A stretch of 64,000 nt of DNA from Isoetes taiwanensis (taxonomy: Eukaryota; Streptophyta; Lycopodiopsida; Isoetales; Isoetaceae): contig JAJEKV010000039.1 of the NCBI GenBank assembly GCA_021234155.1, forward strand, positions 376,001 to 440,000. The letters run 5' to 3'. Made by a program: the position numbers and the translations under genes. Below the pieces are notes generated by a model. It was given only the letters and a program-made list of their open reading frames with translations. It ran no database searches and was not told the DNA's origin. Positions 22,594 to 33,081 of the stretch are shown piece after piece. Numbering within the stretch: position 1 is the first letter of the stretch; the number at the start of each line of letters is the position of its first letter.

Positions 22594-22914
22594 GGTGAAA
22601 GCATGCTAGGGTGTACCATCTAAAGTACTTTTTAGGGAGTGCGAAACTACCCAGAAAAGTACCCAGCACTGGGTACTGGGAACTTGCATAAATGCTGCAA
22701 TAAATAATAAGTTTGAGAGTTAATTCATTTATATTAGTCTCTAATAGTATTGTTATCCTCTAGTACTATATATTGACATGTTATTGACCTTCAATTCAAA
22801 AATTTTCGATTGATTTTAATGGAAAGAGAAAACAGAAAGTACCAGTTTTAAAAGTACCCAGTGTAGGTACTTTTGAGGGTTCCAAAAGTGGTACACCATA
22901 GCATGCTTTTACCC
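22594..22914. mobile_element. 321-bp MITE in E1 integrase with 5-bp target duplication
   Basis: Terminal inverted repeats: GGTGAAAGCATGCTAGGGTG at the left and GGGTAAAAGCATGCTATGGT at the right (reverse complement), extending through GTACCA. TCTTG is duplicated at 22589-22593 and 22915-22919. E2 shows the uninterrupted site, so the borders are firm: removing the element and one TCTTG restores an open frame between LLAAR and SRQKS. AT-rich interior, no coding capacity. Confidence 0.88.
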
Positions 22915-24204
22915 TCTTGCTGCCAATAAGTAACCCCTTACTTCTTCCACCAGCTGCTGCATATCCCCTAACATCTGCTGGGATACTTCAACCTTCGACA
23001 CGGGATTGTGCCAAGTATCCGGGGTTAGGCACTGGTACCCGTAATTTACCATGAAAGGAGACATCTGAGATGACTCCTGTTTGGCACTATTGTAGGCGAA
23101 TTCCACCAAGTGGATGTACTCATCCCACTTGGACTGCTTGTTCCACACATAGCTTCGAAGCATGTCTTCAATGATTCGATTCGTCCTCTCCATCTGGCCA
23201 TCTGTTTGGGGATGATATGCCGTGCTCATGGAGAGCTTCGTCTGAATGGTGCTAAAGAGATCCTGCCAAAAGGCACTCATAAACTTAGAATCTCTATCAG
23301 ATATTATCTCCCGAGGCATGCCATGGAGTCTAAAAATCTCCCTTACAAATAACTTGGCAGTATCTAATGCGGTGTCAGTAGTCTTGCAAGGCACAAAATG
23401 TGCCATCTTAGATAACTTGTCTACGACAACCATCAATGCATCCTTGCCTCGAAGAGTTCTAGGGAGTCCTGTGATGAAATCCATGCTTATGACCTCCCAC
23501 TTCGCATTTGGCACTCCCAATGGCTCTAAAGCACCTGGAATCCGAAGTTGCTCCGCTTTGGTCTGCTGACACAACTGGCAATCCCGAATATATGCAGCTA
23601 TCTGCCTCTTCATTCCTGGCCAGAAGTAACTACTTCGAATCTTGAAATAAGTCTTCATGAAGCCCGCATGCCCTGCTATTGGGCTGTTGTGTGTGTCGTG
23701 GAGAATTAGCTTCCTTACCCCTGATGACTCGGGCACACACAACTTATGCGTGTGATACAATAGGTTGCCTTCCTTCTTATAATACTTGAAGGCTTCCCGT
23801 TCTTTATCTGTTCTGGCTTCCCTTGAGAGGCTTTCCCATACCTCCTTGAAGTCCACATCCGTTGGCAAGGACTCCTCAATCTTCTTGCCAAACTCGCTCG
23901 AAAGAGTGGAAATTGCATTACAATGCGTCCTTGTCTGAAATGGTCTCCTAGAGAGAGCATCTGCCACAACATTAAGCTTGCCGGGCTTATATATAATATC
24001 AAAATCATACTCCTCAAGAAATTCCATCCACCTCCTTTGCCTTAAGTTGAGGAGTGGCTGGGTGAAAAGATACTGAAGGCTCTGGTGATCAGTATCTAGC
24101 TGAAACTTCCTCCCCAACAAATAATGCCTCCATATCCTTAACGCCCTGACAATGGCTAGCAGCTCCTGATCATGGGTTGGATAGCGTTGCTCGGCGTCGT
24201 TCAT
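22909..24204 (-). pseudogene. E1 RNase H end and integrase core
   Basis: A 431-codon block starting [16 protein letters not shown]. It contains the end of RNase H (ADALSRR), the integrase zinc finger ([22 protein letters not shown]) and the catalytic DDE region ([33 protein letters not shown]). It ends at the MITE. A 2-base deletion near 24213 puts it out of frame with the RT part upstream. Confidence 0.9.
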
Positions 24205-27142
24205 CTTCTTCGTCGTGGCTTACTACCCTTCCTTCTTGCATCAGGACTGCCCCTGTTGCTATCTTGCTTGCATCCGTTGCTATCAACTTATCTTTACTCG
24301 GATCCGGGAGAACAAGCACTGGCGCTGTTGTTAAGGCCTCCTTAAGCTTCTCAAAGGAAGCTTGGACTTTCTCTAACCAATGGCTAGTCCAATCCTTAAT
24401 CTTCTTGGCCTTGGTGAGGTCCGACAAAGGGGACGCCCACTTAGCAAAGTCCTTCACGAACTTTCTGTAATATCCCGCCAACCCGAGAAAGCTTCTTACT
24501 TCTGCCACATTCCTTGGAGCTGGCCAATCAACTATTGCCTCAATCTTAGATGGATCTGTAGAGATTCCCTCGGATGTTACCACATGCCCCAAATATTCTA
24601 CTCGGCCTGTTGCAAAGTGGCACTTGGAGAGCTTCCCATACAACCGATGACGTCTCAACTTTTCTAACACTTTCCTCAGATGCTGACAATGCTCTTCAAT
24701 GGACTTGCTGTAGATTAGAATGTCGTCGAAGAAGACAATAACAAACTCATCCAAGAAATCCCTGAAGATGTCGTTCATGAGGCGCATAAACGTTGCTGGA
24801 GCATTCGACAATCCAAAGAGCATTACTGTAAACTCAAAATGACCATACCGCGTTCTAAAAGCGGTCTTATGGATATCCTCTTCTTTTATTCTTATCTGGT
24901 GGTACCCTGACCTCAAATCAATTTTAGAGAATACCTTTGCTCCTTGTAACTGGTCCATTAAATCATCTGCCCTTGGCAATGCATACTTATTCTTTATCGT
25001 CTGCTTGTTGAGCTGGCAATAGTCTATACACATTCTTAAGCTCCCATCTTTCTTCTTCACAAAGAGTATAGGTGCTCCGAAAGGAGACACACTTGCTCTA
25101 ATAAAACCAAGCTCAAGCAATTCCTGGAGCTGCTTCTTGAGCTCGATCAATTCTGGGGTGCTCATTCTATACGGCGCCTTGCTGGTAGGCTTCGCATCTG
25201 GAGCTAATGTGATCTCACATTCCACACCCCTATAAGGTGGTAGCTGCCAGATTTCATCCGGAAATACATCCTTGAACTCTGAAATAAGCCTTGCTATCTG
25301 CTTGGGCAATTGATTCCCCTTTGGGTCACTTCCATCCTGATTGCTTGGCTCAACTGATTCCATCCTCAAGATGTAGTCCACTTTATTCCTTTCTATACTC
25401 TTCCTTAGCTGCTTCAAAGAGATACACTGCATGGGAGAAGCTACCTTCTTGCCTTTCACTATCAATTTGTTGCCGTCTGGTGCCGTCATGGTGACTTCGT
25501 TCCGGTCACAATCGATCATGGCTTTGGCTGGCTTCAAGAATTCCATCCCCACTATAAGATCATATCTTCCAATATCCATGACTTCCGCCCCCATCGGCCA
25601 CTTAATCCCACTAAGGTCTATGTCAAAGATGATCTTTCTCCCCTTAGTGTGCCGAATGGCGCCGTTTGCCATAGCCACTACCTTGTTCTTCATTAGGGCA
25701 GCCAACCTAGGAGATGCAAAGTTGTGAGAGCTACATGTATCTATGAGGACTACATATGGATTACTATCTATGATCCCATCAGCCGCGATGACAGTCGACT
25801 GATTTTCAATATCACCTGACTCAATGTTTGCACATATGTGGCACTCACCATCTATGAAATCCTGGGCCTCATGCTGGTCGTCGTCTTCGTCCACTTCTGT
25901 TGGGGAATCCCAATCCACAAGTTCTGCCAAGGCTGCCTGCATGATGAATGGACAATCATGCGTTCGGTGCCCTGGCTGGAAGCACCTGAAGCATAGCTTT
26001 TTCTCGATACATTCCTGTCTCTTCTCCTTCGGCAGACTGTCTAGAAGATGCTTTAGAGCGCTGCCCCCTGATGCATTCTGTGGCTTACGGTCCCCAAAGG
26101 CTTTACTCTGACCCTTACCTTGCTGCTGGCCTCCTGATGGTGTAGCTGCTGATTGCTTACCCTGATATTGCCCCTGATACTGGCCTGAACTCTTACCCCT
26201 GAAGGTTGACTGTTTCTCTGCTGGAGTTGCTGGCGCCTCCTCCAAACTTATCGCTTTATCTTCGGCCTCTGCAACTGACCTTGGGTTGATTGCTCTAACA
26301 AGCCTCTTGATATTGTTGTTCAACCCCTCAATGTAGGTATCAACCGCTTGCCTTTCTGAGACTCTGGGGACATGGAGCCTGAGCCGCATGAATTCCTCTG
26401 TGTACTTTGCTACTGACAAGCTACCCTGGTTCAACCTGTAGAACTGTTGGATCTGCCTGCTAGTATGCGATCTTGGCACATAGTGCTTGCAAAAAGCCTT
26501 GCTGAAGGTCTTAAATCTGCAATTGTTCCTCCTCAGCTTGTTGGATTTAGCATACCCCTTCCACCAGATCCTTGCCGGTCCAATGAGGTTAGCTGTAGCA
26601 ACTTTCCCTATATCCTTGTCTTTCATGCCGTAGGAGTTGCCAAATTCTTCCATTTCATCAAGCCATGCCTCAGCTTCCATGCCTGATCTGTCTTTCCCTG
26701 AGAACTAGCCCAGCTTCCTTGTCTTCCATACGTTGCTCATAGCACTATCCACCTTTTTCTGGTAGTCATCTGTCTTTCTTGCCCTTTTTCTTGCTCTAGG
26801 TGTGTCGGACTGACTGTCGGAGCTAGAGCTGTCCTCACTGGAAGAACTATTTGATGTGCTGGAGCTAGATGATGATGGGCTCCTGGTTCTCCTTTTTCTT
26901 CTCTTATCCCTGACGTTCCCCTGGTTACCCTCTCCTTCCTGCTGAGGGACTTCGTCACCACCTGGTGGACAAGGTGGAGGTGGAGGTAGAGGACCATCTT
27001 CCTGCGCATTCATCAGAGGTGTTGCCCAGTTGATCAGGTGTTGCATCTGGTTCCTCATCTGCACCAGCCTTGCGTTGACTGCCTCTGGTGACATGTCTTG
27101 CTCAATGTCTTCCTGTTCTCTGCCAAACAAGTTCCTTGGCAC
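24170..27142 (-). pseudogene. E1 gag, protease and reverse transcriptase
   Basis: One frame with a single TAG at 26705-26707. E2 has a Gln codon there (KLAQFDGK against KLG-stop-FSGK), which fits CAG to TAG decay. The N-terminal part is rich in Ser, Arg and Lys. Gag core: [18 protein letters not shown] and [11 protein letters not shown]. The zinc knuckle is [14 protein letters not shown]. The protease motif is [15 protein letters not shown], with Cys where the catalytic DTG loop has Gly. The RT has [19 protein letters not shown] and FFDDILIYS. The frame ends in RNase H near 24213 through a 2-base deletion. The open frame extends upstream of 27142, which is a GTG codon rather than a certain start; the real start may be near 27200. 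Confidence 0.9.
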
Positions 27143-27416
27143 CCAATTGCGTTGTCGGTGCTGGTCTTGGGATCCTGCACCTGAGTTCCTTGCTGCAAGG
27201 ATTGATCATCAATACACGTTATTTGGGTTATATGTTGATCAATCTTGTAATTGAATTATTTTTAGTTATAAAGAAATCATGCGAAGCATTGCATTTATAA
27301 AACAATTAATAGTCATTAATACATAGAAGTTACATGGTAAAATAGATATGTACTAGCACAATAGGGTACAAGAAAACATTTAGCACAATTAAAACTTAAG
27401 GGAATTTTACAACTAT
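27143..27416 (-). other. Short spacer between unknown ORF and gag of E1
   Basis: AT-rich apart from the likely extreme N-terminus of gag (27143-27200). No separate gene. Confidence 0.5.
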
Positions 27417-28934
27417 TCAATGGCCTCCTGAAAGCTTAAAGAAATTCTTGACATCCCTGAATCGGAGGCCTTTGCCGAGGTTGCACAAGATGTTCCTTGT
27501 CGATCCTCCTTCGAGTGCTCGGGTCATCTCCGGTTCCGGGAGTTCTGGTGCCGTCGCCACTACTACTGAAAGTGATGCGTCCCTGAGGTGTCCCCTCGCA
27601 AAGTCGAGGCAATGGAGCGCGACGGACCTCTTGAAAAGGATGATGTGGTCCGCATGGGCGTATATCTTCGAGTGCTGCCCGAAGCCCGAGAGTGCTATGA
27701 GAAGTGCCACGGATTCCTCCCCCCTTGGGCTGAACTCCTTGTGGAAGACTACCATTTGCCCTTGACTGAGGGCTGGAAGATAGTAGCGAAGTGCCGTGCC
27801 TTTACCCGTGCCTCGCGATCTGGTGCCCTTCCTTTGAGCTGCTTCGCCGTAGGCATCTACTGCCATAAGATCTTCATGATCTCTCCACATGCTGGTTGCA
27901 TTGTGCAAGTTGATGCTGCTGGACCCTTCCCTCATGCTCCTGGCTCGAACTGCCCGGCTAGAGCTTGGGCCCCTCCCTGGTTTATACAATGTGCTCTGTA
28001 TCTGCTGGAATTCCTCCTCCGAAATGATAGGTTCCTGCTGTCGATAGATCTCCCTTATCTGCTGATAGGCGGCTATGTCTGACATTGTCTCCCCAGCATA
28101 GGAGTGTCTCTCCGCCAGCTCCCTTGGAATCTCCTGGTATGAATAGTCGATGAGGTCTGTCCTTTTCCCATGTGCTATCATGCCTAAGAGCTCGTCGATT
28201 CGAAGCCCCTGTTCCTGGCAATATGACAAGTTGAGGATGTCATTTGCTAGAATGTACTCCTCTCCGTCGATGACTATCGGCGACAGAGCTGTGATGCCGA
28301 CCGGTGGCTCGGTGGCTCTTCTGATATCGTCGTCGTATCTCTGCATCCTTGTTGCCTCCCTGCTCTCCCACTCTGGGTTTTGCTCCCCTAACTGCTCGTA
28401 GTCTTCATCGATCTGCAGAACTGGTGCCCCTGACGTCGTGCCATGATATTCATAGGCGGAGGAATCTATATTGAGGATTTGATCCTGGGCCCTACGGGTA
28501 TCAAGCGGTGCTAAGTCTAAGGGCTGAACGGAAGGTTCCCCTACTTTGTTGATTGACTTATAGTGGATGAAGAGGGCAAGGGCTGTCTGAGATGAAAGGT
28601 ACCTATGCCTATTATGTCTGCAGGTCATGTAATCGGGCATGGTCCTAGTCCTATCCCATAGCTGACTCTTGCCTTTGGATCCTCCCATCTCTCGACCTAA
28701 GGCTTGGGTGAGTGTCTCAAGAGAAACCCAATTCCCTCCCCTAGGAGGTAGTCTAACTTCCCACGGCAGGACCTGTTGGTCGTATTGGCACATGATATCT
28801 GTGTAGTATGGTGTTCTAGACAGAGTTGCATGAAGATCAAACAAGTGGTCAAACACAGAGAAGGCTTGCTCAGCAGGGAGTTGATGGATATGGCTTGCAG
28901 CATTGTACCATCTTTCAAAGTTGCTGGGCGCCAT
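27417..28934 (-). CDS. E1 unknown ORF, 505 aa, conserved with E2
   Basis: An intact ATG-initiated frame beginning MAPSNFERWYNAASHIHQLP. Features from the sequence: an N-terminal alpha/beta-looking region (FSVFDHLFDLHATL), a middle block SPIVIDGEEYILANDILNL, an acidic linker, and a C-terminal block ALRYYLPALSQGQMVVFHKE followed by VATAPELPEPE. Both later blocks match the E2 ORF at 16899-18341. I recognise no catalytic motif, transmembrane helix, signal peptide or zinc finger, so it is not an obvious envelope protein. It is the second ORF of the element, downstream of H3 and upstream of gag, and it remains open while gag-pol does not. It could be a chaperone or partner of the element's H3, but that is speculation from position only. 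Confidence 0.8.
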   Translation of the reverse strand: MAPSNFERWYNAASHIHQLPAEQAFSVFDHLFDLHATLSRTPYYTDIMCQYDQQVLPWEVRLPPRGGNWVSLETLTQALGREMGGSKGKSQLWDRTRTMPDYMTCRHNRHRYLSSQTALALFIHYKSINKVGEPSVQPLDLAPLDTRRAQDQILNIDSSAYEYHGTTSGAPVLQIDEDYEQLGEQNPEWESREATRMQRYDDDIRRATEPPVGITALSPIVIDGEEYILANDILNLSYCQEQGLRIDELLGMIAHGKRTDLIDYSYQEIPRELAERHSYAGETMSDIAAYQQIREIYRQQEPIISEEEFQQIQSTLYKPGRGPSSSRAVRARSMREGSSSINLHNATSMWRDHEDLMAVDAYGEAAQRKGTRSRGTGKGTALRYYLPALSQGQMVVFHKEFSPRGEESVALLIALSGFGQHSKIYAHADHIILFKRSVALHCLDFARGHLRDASLSVVVATAPELPEPEMTRALEGGSTRNILCNLGKGLRFRDVKNFFKLSGGH

Positions 28935-29732
28935 TGAGCAAAGAAGAGTGCAGAAAATGGCTTGTAAGGATCACTGAGGAATCAGAAAATCGCCCAAATG
29001 GCTGGGAGTAGTTCTGTTGAAGGGAAAATGGCAAATGAGGCCCCTATTTATAGACTATGGTTGGCCTCGGGATTCGTGCAAAAGGTACCTAGATGAGAAA
29101 GGCCTTGGTTCTATGGCTATAGGTGTCCAATAGAGCTACTATGAAGTGCAAACCTAAGCAAAACAAAGCAAGAAACACTACATGGCAGTTTGTTGGGTAA
29201 ATTTGGCTAATTTAGGTCGAAAATGGGCTGACCCGGGTGAATCCACGCGGATGGCCTCCGCGTCGCGAACGCAGACGCGTTTGGCGCGGTCTCACCCGGT
29301 TGGCCTATTTTTGAGCCATTTTTGGTCATTTTTGGGAGTTTGAAGATGCTAACATGACTAATTGGATCAATTCTAACCTAACTAGCAATTTATTTTGAGC
29401 AAAACTGACACCTAAAAGCAAATTTTTTGGCGCCCGGTGAATCAGCATGATGGCCTCAGCGTCGTCACGCAGAGGCTGAGCAGCGTTTGGCCTGATCTCA
29501 CCCGGTTGGCCTATTTTTTGCTTTTGATGATCTATTTTTGCCCAAAATTTTGTTGTAGGTATGGTTTCTAGGCTATCCCCAAGCATGCTACAAAAAAAAT
29601 CTATTACAATTGGGTTTAATTTCCTACATTTCAAGCATCAAAATTTTGAGGGAGAACAAACTTTTATATTAATAAGGAAAACACATCTACATTAAAACTT
29701 AACTGTTTAACAAAATTTACAAAATTAGGCCT
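28935..29732 (-). other. E1 spacer between H3 and unknown ORF, with a repeated GC-rich block
   Basis: A block containing CCCGG-GTGAATC, GGCCTC-GCGTCG and TCACCCGGTTGGCCTATTTT occurs twice, at about 29229-29320 and 29428-29520, with different short inserts. A related CACCCGGGTCTCCGATTGG is in the 5' leader near 31152. This may be an RNA structure or packaging signal; no gene is seen. Confidence 0.5.
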
Positions 29733-30863
29733 CTAGGGCCTCTGCCTGCGAATCCTCCATGCTAAGTGTATGTCCTTCGGCATGAGCATGACTCTCTTAG
29801 CATGGATGGCACAGAGATTCCCTTCCTCAAAGAGCTGAACCAGCTCTGCTTCAGCGGCCTCTTGCAGGGCCCGGGTCATTAGAGGGGTAACCCTATAATC
29901 GGTCCGGAACTCCTGCATGACTTCCCGAAGGAGGCGCTCAAAAGGCGCCTTCCTTATAAGGAGATTTGTGCACATCTGGAAGTGCTTGATCTCCCTGAAC
30001 ACACGGGCGTGCGGACTATTTGGCCCGTGGTGAACCCTTTTGGGCTTCTCCGGTCTAGGTGGGGGTGGCTTCGGCTGATTTTTCTTCGGCTTGCCGCCCT
30101 CGACGGATTTCTGCACATTCTGACGGCAGTACCAGTCGTTGTACCTCGTCCAGCGACGGAGGTACTCTTGGTAAGCCTTCATCTTGCGCATGAATTCACG
30201 ATCCTGGCGGAGCGTGAATTCCCGTTCTCCCACCTTCTGCTTTTTGACCACCTTCGGTGGCTCCGGCCACTTGGGGTAAGGTGGTCTCGCGTCGGGGTTG
30301 GAAGACCCCCCAGCGCCCTGCTGCTCCTCCTCCTCACTACCTCCTCCTTCCTCCACCTCCTCTTCTTCACGAGGCTCTTCTATGACGACGGTCCGGCGAG
30401 GCCTGTCGTTTCTTCTCTTCGTCCTTCTCTCTTGTTCCCTCAGCTCCCGCTCGCGCTCCCTCTTCTTCCTTGCAGCCTTCTCCTCCGGCCACTCTGCAAC
30501 CTTCTCCTTGCCCTTCTTCTTTGGTACCGAAGGGCCCGCCTCTTGAGTTTGGTGCTGCTGCTGCTGCCCGTCCACCTGCTCCTCAACCTGCTCTTCTACC
30601 TCAGTGTCCGACGAGGGCCCAAAGTGGCGGGATTCGCCGGTTCTCTAGGTGCCCGCCGATGAAGAGCTGCTGCTGGGGCTAGGTGCGTCCTCTTCGGCAT
30701 CGTGGAAGGTTTCGCCGCTGCTGCTGGAGGGAGACTCCTCATCTCCCGGCTTCGGTCGAAGGTGCTCAGGAACCTTCTTGACGTGCCGACCTGCTGCTGC
30801 TTGCGCCATTGAGAGGGTGGGTCGCTCGTGATACTTCCTTGCTGTCTGTTTAGTTCGAGCCAT
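29733..30863 (-). CDS. E1 histone H3-like protein (H3 tail + long linker + H3 fold), one in-frame TAG
   Basis: One frame of 377 codons. It starts [10 protein letters not shown], identical to the N-terminus of histone H3 (including K4 and K9), then leaves the H3 sequence with YHERP. A linker of about 230 residues follows, with Ser runs, Glu/Asp-rich and Lys/Arg-rich stretches and PPPPRP. The last 91 codons (29736-30008) are an H3 histone fold: [42 protein letters not shown], ending RRQRP. It aligns without gaps to H3 45-135, 54 identical by hand. Loop 1 has ordinary H3 length, so it is not CENH3-like. K56 is Met here. The only break is a TAG at codon 73 (30645-30647), in the linker. It is the first ORF after the PBS. 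H3 pairs with H4 in nucleosomes; here it might coat element DNA or act as decoy for H3-tail enzymes (inference). Confidence 0.93.
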
Positions 30864-31429
30864 ATCTTACGGTTCAGGAAATGGATGACGTAAAGCTGAG
30901 CAAGAGAGAGATGGTGGGGGAAAAGGTTGGAGAAGGAATGAGGTGTCATATTTTTAAAAAGGAGGGTCCCTAGGAATATTCTCCCACCCTAATTACCCCT
31001 ATTTATTAGCCTCCCTTATTAATTACCCCATATTTAGTAATTATTTAATTATTAATGTATGTATTATTTCTGTATTAATTCGTATTATACTTTAAAATTT
31101 TCGAATTTCCTAATGGTTTGAAGTGCTAATTATGGATTTGCGCCATTTTTCACCCGGGTCTCCGATTGGCATGATTCTTCGACCCATTTTAGGTGAAATT
31201 TGATGCAGATGCATAATTTCCACTCCAATTTTACTAGAGGATGAATTAGACTTCATTCCTTCTTCGTCTAACACTTAACCTTACTCCGGACCCACTACCT
31301 AAGAGAAAATTTTTTTTTCCTCATTTTCGGGGTTCGATGGTGGAAATTTTTATTTCATACCCCTATAGGCCTGTTAGACTACTTTCATGGTTATGGTCAG
31401 TGCTAGTTCCTGGTCAACCAAGAACATCA
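30864..31429 (-). other. E1 5' leader
   Basis: AT-rich leader of about 570 bases between PBS and the H3 start codon. No gene is seen. Confidence 0.6.
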
Positions 31430-31440
31430 CTCTGATACCA
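31430..31440 (-). promoter_or_regulatory. E1 primer binding site, initiator tRNA-Met
   Basis: The minus strand reads TGGTATCAGAG one base after the LTR. Confidence 0.92.
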
Positions 31441-31441
31441 T

Positions 31442-33081
31442 TGTGACGCTCCCTGCTAAACATACGGCGCCCGGCCGTACACTCGGCAGGAAATCCCCCG
31501 TCCGGCTCAACAACAGCACAGGCCCTTCGTCTACCCCACACTCTAAGGTGACCCTAGTGCGGGGAGGGGACACGAAGATGTCTTGCGCGCCCTTCCCCTA
31601 TGGGCTCCTATAACAGCGGAAGCGATAAACATGTCAGAACTAGCATCAACAATACAAATACTACCTCGAAGGGTAGTCCATCACATATCCACAAGTGCAA
31701 AGATGATAATCATAAACCGTAAAACATGAGAGCTCCTACCCAGGCTCAGACTCGTAAGGAGGATGACTGACCGGCTAGGCCTCAAGATAGAGCAGACCGA
31801 GTCATGGCAATGGCGAGGGCTGGCATAAGACAACGGCTAGGGTTGACCACTCCATCCGCCCCTCCTGTGCATACCTTGCAGATGGGCTAAATCAGGCTCT
31901 GGCGTGACTCTAGCCTTCCGGATACGCAATCCCATGGCATCACCCATCGGGACTACTCCAGGTTGCATCTCCCTAGTCCGACGAGGCAGGAAGGGTTGCA
32001 TCTCCCCTTCCCAGGGTCTAGAAGTTCCGTGGGCGGCTAGAGAATCGTGGCGACACACGATTCGTACCCGACTTAACCCCCCAAAACGAGAGCCAAGCCG
32101 ACACTTGCAACTCTCGAGAGGCAGGGCGGCACCATTGCCTCAGGAGGTGTCGAACCCATGCTCGGCCCTCACGAAGTGACCGACCATAAGCCTAGCCCAC
32201 TATGGGATCCCCCGAAGCCCCCATTCGGCAGGGATCCTCCCTCCACATTACTTCTAGCCCCGTTGTGTGGTGCTGAGTCGCATCATAGCCCCAATAGCCT
32301 GGTGGGCTCCTATGCACAGGCCGCAACTAATAGGAACTAAGGGATCTACTCTAGGAGCATACTACATATGGCCCTAGGTCTCTACCCCCCTTCCCAATAC
32401 AAGAGGAGCAAACATGATCAACCATCATCACATAATCATCATATCATGAGAATAATCATAAGAACATCTTAACCTAATCATACAAATCTAACTAATGGTT
32501 AGGGTTCATTGATTAGGGTTCAAGATGATGAATACGGGTTCTAGGATGGCTCTACCCTAGATACAAGATACTAGCACATCTGGAATGCTAATTCCAGATG
32601 AACTATCATAACTACTACCCTACATACCTGCTCCGAAGCTCTCCCTCCAGATCCGGGTGTCTCCATGGTCTTCGACTCACGTAATGCTGCTCTTGCTCCA
32701 AGAACGGGTCTACCCTACGGGGCTGCTGCACCAATCTATGCCACAGCAAACGATGTTCGAAACGGGGTTTCGAACGAGTAGATGAGTCTCTGGGAGCTAG
32801 GGCTGGAAAGAGGCCTAGGGTTAGGGTTCCCACTAATATAAGTTAGGTCCACCTAGGATGCCACGTGGCACCAATCGGGTGAATCCTGTGTGGCGGGTGC
32901 CCAATAGGTTAAGGCCACGTGGAAATTGGTCTTAACCTATGGTTGGCTAAGTTATGTGAATAACTTAGTCATGCCCCCTAGTGCCACAATCCATGGTATA
33001 CAAGACTATGAACTTAGGCTTGTATAGTGATGGGTCCAGGAATATACGTATTTATGGCGTATATTCCCCTGGAACGTCACA
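31442..33081 (-). repeat. E1 5' LTR
   Basis: Near-identical to 6427-8052; it begins TGTGACGCTCCCTGC and ends GGAACGTCACA. On the minus strand this is the upstream LTR, expected to hold the promoter. Confidence 0.95.

Larger units (their letters stand above)
6427..33081 (-). mobile_element. Ty3/gypsy chromovirus E1 with histone H3 gene (26.7 kb including nested insertions)
   Basis: Two about 99% identical LTRs of 1626 and 1640 bp, each bounded by TGTGACG and CGTCACA, enclose a minus-strand internal region. A PBS complementary to initiator tRNA-Met lies next to 31442 and a G-rich polypurine tract next to 8052. The 5-base flanks are GGGTA and GGGTT, a near-perfect target duplication. Internal order is H3-like ORF, unknown ORF, gag, protease, RT, RNase H, integrase, chromodomain. 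Without E2 and the MITE it would be about 13.2 kb. Low LTR divergence (roughly a dozen substitutions plus a 15-bp indel) means recent insertion. Confidence 0.93.

Noticed and set aside
22909-24204. Host integrase-like gene
   Set aside because: It is the continuation of E1 pol, lying between E1 LTRs and colinear with E2 pol.
27417-28934. Unknown ORF as an envelope protein
   Set aside because: No signal peptide or transmembrane segment, and it lies upstream of gag rather than downstream of pol.
29736-30008. H3 fold of E1 as a centromeric H3 (CENH3)
   Set aside because: It aligns gaplessly to canonical H3 with normal loop 1 length; CENH3 proteins usually have a longer loop 1.
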